NCBI RefSeq assembly: GCF_002368195.1
Contig: NZ_AP018178.1
Location: 9,373,510 to 9,437,509, forward strand
From: Calothrix sp. NIES-2100
GTDB lineage: Bacteria > Cyanobacteriota > Cyanobacteriia > Cyanobacteriales > Nostocaceae
Reading direction: 5' to 3'
DNA length: 64,000 nt
Part shown: piece after piece, positions 59,739-64,000 of the stretch
Layout of the letters: each line of letters opens with the position of its first letter
How positions within the stretch are numbered: position 1 is the stretch's first letter
Notes under the pieces: generated by a model
Database searches by the model: none
Seen by the model: the letters and a program-made list of their open reading frames with translations, nothing else
Told to the model about the DNA's origin: nothing
Program-made: the position numbers and the translations under genes

Positions 59739-62700
59739 ATGCCCGAAAAACCTAAACGCAAATTTGGCACGGGAGAAACTCATCAACGGAATGTGCTGAG
59801 TCTTGTCAAAGCGTTACTAATGCTATCAAATCAAGAATTGACACCAGAGGAACCAGCAGCATCAGCAGTTAAGGTGCAATGGGTTACAGATAACCAATTG
59901 CAGGTAACTGGGGAAAATAAAATAAAAAACAAAATTGTTGCAGGTACAACCAAACATGCTTTATGGGAACTTGCAGAGAAAACAGATAATTCTTTGCAGC
60001 TTCCCCAACGTCAGCATGAGAATGCTGGAGTCAATACAGAACAGAGAAAAGCTGAGGTAGTGCAAAATGTATTTGAATATTTAGAATACTTGGAAATGTG
60101 GAAGGATGAACGTCCTGAAAATAAGAAGAATACACGATATTGGATATTCACCCTCACTTTAAAACATAAAGATGCCTCAATACCTGAAAATATAACGGTA
60201 GTTCAAGAGAAATTGCAGTTAGAAACAGTACCTCAAATCATAGATACTAGTACAAACATCAATTGGCGTGAGGTTTGCACCGCAATGCTGAAAAGTCAGC
60301 AGGAGGCTGCAAGACTCAGACGCAAAGCGACAGAGCAAGGTTTTGAAATTAACATTTATGTTCCCTTGGGGTTGGTGGAACGCAAACAGCAGCAACGCCG
60401 ACACTTAGATGAACAGCGAGACAGAGAAAATGTCTATGAATTAACCCAAGAAGTAATTGTCAAAACCTATGAACATGACGCATTTCTCCGAGAAGTAATT
60501 GCACAACAGCCACCTGGAAACAATAAGCATATTGCTATCATCGGCGAACCAGGAGCAGGTAAGACTACTTTATTAAGTACCATTGCTTCCTTTATTAAAG
60601 ACAAAACTCAAGATTTACCCATCTTTATTTCTCTCGCCAACTTACAGGGAAGAACAATTGAGGAATATTTACGTCAGCAATGGCTTCCTGAAGCGATGAG
60701 AGCAGGTGAACTTACTGTTGTACCTACTCCAGAAATTGAACGTCAATTAATTGAGTGTTTTGGTAAGGGGGGAGTGTGGCTACTGTTAGATGGTGTGGAT
60801 GAAATGGGTGAAAATTCACCGGTGCAAGCATTAGCCAAAATTACCCAAGAATTGACAGCATCTCTGAGACAAGGGCGGGTGGTATTGACTTGTCGATTAA
60901 ATGTTTGGGATGCCAAGGTTAGCAATCCACTCACAGGATTTGATACTTATAAAACTCAAGAGTTTAAACCCGAACATATTGATGACTTTATTCAGCAGTG
61001 GTTTAAAAATTATAAAAATTCCCAAAAAGGAGAGATACTACAAGTAAAATTAAAAGAAACAAAACATGAAAACATTCGTAAATTAGTGACAAATCCTCTG
61101 CGGTTATCGCTGTTGTGTCAGACATTTGATTTGGATCGGCAGGGAGAATTGCCAGAAACAAAAGCAGCGCTTTATCAGAGGTTTACCCACTATTTTTATG
61201 AATGGAAATCAGAATTATTTGCTGAGTTATATCAATCTGATGATTTAAAGAATGAATTACATGATGCCTTAAGCCGATTAGCGTTTGCAGGTATTAACAG
61301 TAGTGCGAGGTTTCGCTTGCAGCGGAAGTTAGCACATCAAGAAATGGGTGAGAGATTACTTAAATTAGCTTGTGATGTCGGTTGGTTAAACTTAGTAGAC
61401 AGAATAGCTATAGATGATGAAGAAGTTTATGCTTTCTTCCATCCTAATTTTCAAGAATATTTTGCAGCTTTAGCAATTACTGATTGGCAAGTTTTTCTTG
61501 ATCACAATAACAAAATAGAATTGCCAAATTACAAATCTTTTGGAACTATTTTTAATCCTAGAAACTATGATTATTTTGCAGGTCAAGAAATAGGTATTTG
61601 GACTAATTGGCCAAACTATAACCAAAAACTTTATAACTATTGTTTAGAAAATCACGAACAAAATTGTGTATACCGTATTTTTGAGCCGCAATGGCAAGAG
61701 GTTATTTTATTGTGGCTAGGACGAGAAGTAAATAAAGATTTTACCCAGAGTAAGGAAGAATTTATCAAATTACTGGTGGAATTTAATGATAATTGTATGG
61801 GCTTTTATTCCTTCAGAGCTTATTTTTTAGCAGCAATGGGTATTGTAGAATTTAAAAATTGCACTCAAAGTGATAATATTGTCGCACAGCTTTTTGAATG
61901 GAGCCTTGGTCATTCTGATGAGAACCCCCTTAGCAAGGCAGCTATGGCAACATTATCAGAATTTGATTATGTTCGATTATCTAAATACATAGATGATATA
62001 GAAAAGTCCTGTGAGGATGATATAGATGATTATCCTACTTTTATGAAAAGAGAAGCTATTAATTGTATCTACTTAACTTTGTTTGGCGACAATTGCAATG
62101 AGCATTGGAAAAATAAATCCGACTTAAACCCAATTAATTATTCAATTGAGTATGAAAATATTGAGTTAAATGCAATTAAAAGTCTTGGAGAAAGTAATGA
62201 TGCAATAGATAAATTACTGAATAGATTGTACTCTAGCCAAAATCGGAGTATTATTCTGAGGTCTGCTTTGAGCTTAATAAATATTCTTGCAGACAGTTTG
62301 CTTATGAAAAAAGTGATCATAGGTTTAAGGGACTGTTTAAGCATAGATCAGTTTGTTGCAATTCCATCTCATGGTGAGCCTTTTGTAGCCTATGAAAATC
62401 AATTCTATCGTTTCAAATGTTCCTATTTAGTCCTCTGGCATTGTGCCCAAAATATGCACTATACAGATTTCTATAATGCTTGGCATCAAGGCAAGTATGA
62501 AGATGAAAAGATAGAATGTCAAGAAACTTTTAACCAAATTGACTTCATTCAAAGCTTTCAAGCTGCAATTAACAATGACTCTCAACTCAGCCACAACATT
62601 CACTTAATCTGTATCGACACCAGTAAATTCATCGACCCAGATAACCCAGCTAGCAAAATTTACACTACAATCGTCAAAGCTGGCTGTCCTAAATGTGAAG

Positions 62701-62963
62701 ATGGTACGCCGAAAACAATGGCGGAACTGCAAACCTATTGGGAATTGCTAGAAACTGATAAGCGTGTGGTTTTAGTATTTTACCCAAGCGCAACTAATAC
62801 TACAGATGAGGTGAAATACAGCGATCGCTTTCTCAGTGACATTAGCAAGTTTGAGGGAGCGATTTGTTTTATGAGCAACCCCATACCAAATCACAACACT
62901 CTCAAATTTTTTCCACCCAGTCAGCCGATTGACGAAATTGTAGAATGGTTGCGGCGTAGTTGA
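59739..62963 (+). CDS. NACHT-domain NTPase (NLR-like, likely defence protein)
   Basis: A 1074-residue STAND-type NTPase. The N-terminal about 180 residues form an unassigned domain with a winged-helix-like look (HQRNVLSLVKALLMLSNQEL; KKNTRYWIFTLTLKH). A linker of basic helices follows, then the NACHT core: Walker A GEPGAGKTT (G269-T277), Walker B WLLLDGVDEM (347-356), NPLRLSLLCQTF near 452, and the winged-helix-like FFHPNFQEYFAALAI near 566. The C-terminal part (about 620-930) is helical and repeat-like, ending in a separate domain (about 940-1074; HNIHLICIDTSKFID, VVLVFYPSATN, ICFMSNP). Bacterial NACHT proteins of this layout sense phage and trigger cell death (family knowledge). An adjacent effector is not obvious; the ATG has no ribosome site. 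Confidence 0.88.
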   Translation: MPEKPKRKFGTGETHQRNVLSLVKALLMLSNQELTPEEPAASAVKVQWVTDNQLQVTGENKIKNKIVAGTTKHALWELAEKTDNSLQLPQRQHENAGVNTEQRKAEVVQNVFEYLEYLEMWKDERPENKKNTRYWIFTLTLKHKDASIPENITVVQEKLQLETVPQIIDTSTNINWREVCTAMLKSQQEAARLRRKATEQGFEINIYVPLGLVERKQQQRRHLDEQRDRENVYELTQEVIVKTYEHDAFLREVIAQQPPGNNKHIAIIGEPGAGKTTLLSTIASFIKDKTQDLPIFISLANLQGRTIEEYLRQQWLPEAMRAGELTVVPTPEIERQLIECFGKGGVWLLLDGVDEMGENSPVQALAKITQELTASLRQGRVVLTCRLNVWDAKVSNPLTGFDTYKTQEFKPEHIDDFIQQWFKNYKNSQKGEILQVKLKETKHENIRKLVTNPLRLSLLCQTFDLDRQGELPETKAALYQRFTHYFYEWKSELFAELYQSDDLKNELHDALSRLAFAGINSSARFRLQRKLAHQEMGERLLKLACDVGWLNLVDRIAIDDEEVYAFFHPNFQEYFAALAITDWQVFLDHNNKIELPNYKSFGTIFNPRNYDYFAGQEIGIWTNWPNYNQKLYNYCLENHEQNCVYRIFEPQWQEVILLWLGREVNKDFTQSKEEFIKLLVEFNDNCMGFYSFRAYFLAAMGIVEFKNCTQSDNIVAQLFEWSLGHSDENPLSKAAMATLSEFDYVRLSKYIDDIEKSCEDDIDDYPTFMKREAINCIYLTLFGDNCNEHWKNKSDLNPINYSIEYENIELNAIKSLGESNDAIDKLLNRLYSSQNRSIILRSALSLINILADSLLMKKVIIGLRDCLSIDQFVAIPSHGEPFVAYENQFYRFKCSYLVLWHCAQNMHYTDFYNAWHQGKYEDEKIECQETFNQIDFIQSFQAAINNDSQLSHNIHLICIDTSKFIDPDNPASKIYTTIVKAGCPKCEDGTPKTMAELQTYWELLETDKRVVLVFYPSATNTTDEVKYSDRFLSDISKFEGAICFMSNPIPNHNTLKFFPPSQPIDEIVEWLRRS

Positions 62964-62976
62964 TTATATTTATCTG

Positions 62977-63225
62977 TTGATAACAACAGCTTGTCCTTTT
63001 GTTACCAACACAAGTTGTTTCGTTAGGAATGCTTATCCGTTGGTAACGACAACTTATGCGATCGTTACTAACGCAACTTGTTTCGTTACGAATGCTTATC
63101 CGTTCGTTACCAACGCAATTTGTTTCGTTACGAATGTTTATCCGTTCGTTACCAACGCAACTTGTTTCGTTACGAATGCTTATCTATTTGTGGCAAACGC
63201 TTATGTTGTCGTTACCACAGCTTAA
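62977..63225 (+). CDS. Possible heptapeptide-repeat protein behind the NACHT gene
   Basis: An 82-codon frame of VTNAxxF repeats starting from a TTG at 62977, 14 bases after the NACHT stop. No ATG or ribosome site is seen, so it may need readthrough or a +1 frameshift from the NACHT gene. Codon-level variation supports translation (see array entry). The product would be a small, beta-prone, Cys-containing repeat protein. Function unknown. Confidence 0.4.
   Translation: MITTACPFVTNTSCFVRNAYPLVTTTYAIVTNATCFVTNAYPFVTNAICFVTNVYPFVTNATCFVTNAYLFVANAYVVVTTA
62980..63210 (+). repeat. 21-base tandem array coding for heptapeptides (VTNAxxF)
   Basis: Eleven units of exactly 21 bases. Two unit types alternate: one ends ACTTGTTTC, the other TATCCGTTC. 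In the +1 frame relative to the NACHT gene they code V-T-N-A-T-C-F and V-T-N-A-Y-P-F. The Thr codon appears as ACA, ACC, ACG and ACT, Asn as AAC/AAT and Ala as GCA/GCT, while the residues stay the same. This points to translation. The frame closes with TAA at 63223-63225. Confidence 0.85.
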
Positions 63226-63294
63226 GCAAAACTTATCAATAAAAGACAAAATATAGCTATTCTCATTTTGATGTCTTGGAGTAAACTTCAAGAG

Positions 63295-63741
63295 TCAAGT
63301 TTTTGGCTCTACAAATGGATTCACAATCTGTAAGGCATTTTCAACGATTAAGCCATCTTGCATATCTTCTGAGTACAAAATACTTGCTTGCCCTACAATT
63401 GCACTAGCAACGATGAGGCTATCCCAAAACGAGAACAAATAGCCATCCCGCAATTGTGCTGCATACTCAAGCGTTTCCAGGGCAACAGGTAAAATTTCAC
63501 AGCCTGTTGCAAATTCTGTAATTAAGCTTTGAATCTGTGAGTTATTAAAACCTGCTTTGCGGATTAAATTCGCACAAACCTCATTGATTACTTGTGTACT
63601 AACAACTAAGTTTTCTTGACTTGTAATGTTTGTGGCTATTTGTTGCTTTTGGATTGCACTTGCATCAGTAGAACTCAAAATGAAACGATATAACCAAACA
63701 TTAGAATCAACAAAGCATCGCTTCTCTTCACCAGCGTTCAT
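63295..63741 (-). CDS. PIN-domain toxin, VapC-like
   Basis: A 148-residue PIN-domain ribonuclease of a type II toxin-antitoxin pair. Acidic residues of the Mg2+ site are D12 (FVDSNVWLY), E54 (VINEVC), D107 (SFWDSLIVASAI) and D126 (LYSEDMQDG). Members cut tRNA or rRNA to stop translation. It overlaps the upstream antitoxin gene by 14 bases, so translation is coupled. The antitoxin masks it until degraded. Start ATG at 63741. Confidence 0.92.
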   Translation of the reverse strand: MNAGEEKRCFVDSNVWLYRFILSSTDASAIQKQQIATNITSQENLVVSTQVINEVCANLIRKAGFNNSQIQSLITEFATGCEILPVALETLEYAAQLRDGYLFSFWDSLIVASAIVGQASILYSEDMQDGLIVENALQIVNPFVEPKT

Positions 63742-63961
63742 TGGCTTCCTCTCTGGTGAGTGGTTTGAAACCTACAACTTGAATGGGATTTGCGGTTAGC
63801 TGCGCAATAATACCTGTTTTGGGAAAGCTTTTTTTACTTGGGTTGGTTTTCAAGATAACAATTTGCACAATTTCCGCGTTGCGAATTTCGTCTTGATACT
63901 CAACAGGAATTTCAATGTTCCCGTTGTTGACTCTAGCGTTAAAATGTGTGTTTGTAGTCAT
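63728..63961 (-). CDS. Antitoxin of the VapC-like toxin
   Basis: A 77-residue protein, MTTNTHFNARVNNGNIEIPV then EYQDEIRNAEIVQIVILKTN, with an N-terminal beta-strand DNA-binding start of the AbrB/Phd-like type and a C-terminal tail (PIQVVGFKPLTREEANERW) that would wrap the toxin. Its start ATG is at 63961 near the window end. It precedes and overlaps the toxin gene by 14 bases, which is the normal order. Confidence 0.85.
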   Translation of the reverse strand: MTTNTHFNARVNNGNIEIPVEYQDEIRNAEIVQIVILKTNPSKKSFPKTGIIAQLTANPIQVVGFKPLTREEANERW

Positions 63962-64000
63962 GAGAATTACATACCTTTTGCAAATTTTTCAATGACTTAA

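Noticed and set aside
12359..63210. CRISPR arrays
   Set aside because: Repeats are directly head to tail with no unique spacers and no cas genes; they are minisatellites.
1..64000. tRNA or rRNA genes
   Set aside because: No T-loop GTTCGAATC-type sequence in a cloverleaf setting and no rRNA core was found on reading; a tRNAscan run would settle it.

Overview
The window looks like chromosome of a filamentous, probably heterocyst-forming cyanobacterium (Nostoc/Calothrix/Tolypothrix type). Signs are the very frequent HIP1 octamer GCGATCGC, many arrays of 7-base tandem repeats (TCATTTG, CAACAGT, CCAATGC), dense palindromic repeats and small MITE-like elements between genes, and cyanobacterial gene sets such as flv4-psiE-flv2, dapL, ubiD, RppA/RppB and the large Ser/Thr kinase-ATPase-histidine kinase fusion. 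No rRNA, tRNA, CRISPR array or full insertion sequence was recognised.

Layout. 1-4.2 kb: a membrane hybrid histidine kinase followed by a receiver-histidine kinase. 4.2-5.1 kb: a probable immunity gene beside a broken papain-fold toxin gene on the minus strand. 5.1-9.2 kb: ubiD (plastoquinone synthesis), a secreted RNase T2 and an acyl-CoA ligase. 9.3-16.2 kb: a DUF155/RMD1 protein, an fbaB-type aldolase, small hypotheticals, an NTF2-like protein, a DegT-type aminotransferase, and a 32-residue membrane protein that is easily missed. 16.5-19.3 kb: a secreted zinc metalloprotease with a palindromic repeat inserted in frame. 20.1-24.3 kb: the flavodiiron operon flv4 - psiE-like - flv2 (photoprotection of photosystem II). 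24.6-31.4 kb: a two-gene regulator-like operon, MOSC, GAF and GH1 glucosidase genes, a DUF442-type phosphatase-like protein, and an orphan terminator that suggests a small RNA. 31.5-43.7 kb: RppB/RppA, a 1802-residue kinase fusion framed by 23-base inverted repeats, a DUF1269-type stress protein and a P-type ATPase with altered M6 ligands. 44-49.7 kb: small secreted proteins, a sigma factor, a 21-base minisatellite, DUF1822 and DUF4870 proteins, and a Gfo/Idh/MocA oxidoreductase. 49.9-59 kb: an SDR, a disulfide reductase-like flavoprotein, D-lactate dehydrogenase, a small NTPase/kinase, dapL, a Uma2 protein and an HtpX-like protease. 59-64 kb: an NLR-like NACHT protein followed by a heptapeptide-coding array, then a PIN-type toxin-antitoxin pair.

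The most interesting non-gene structures are: (i) three separate tandem arrays, all with a strict 21-base period, of which the one behind the NACHT gene varies mainly at synonymous codon positions; (ii) a MITE family with GTGTCAACTTAA ends, at least two copies sitting inside loops of longer hairpins; (iii) a tandem-duplicated CATTGA-n6-TCAATG palindrome upstream of flv4, split by a MITE with a 10-base target duplication; (iv) the 23-base perfect inverted repeats 5.5 kb apart around the giant kinase gene; (v) the toxin gene split by about 100 bases of repeat-containing sequence. All functional calls come from reading sequence and family knowledge; no searches were run.
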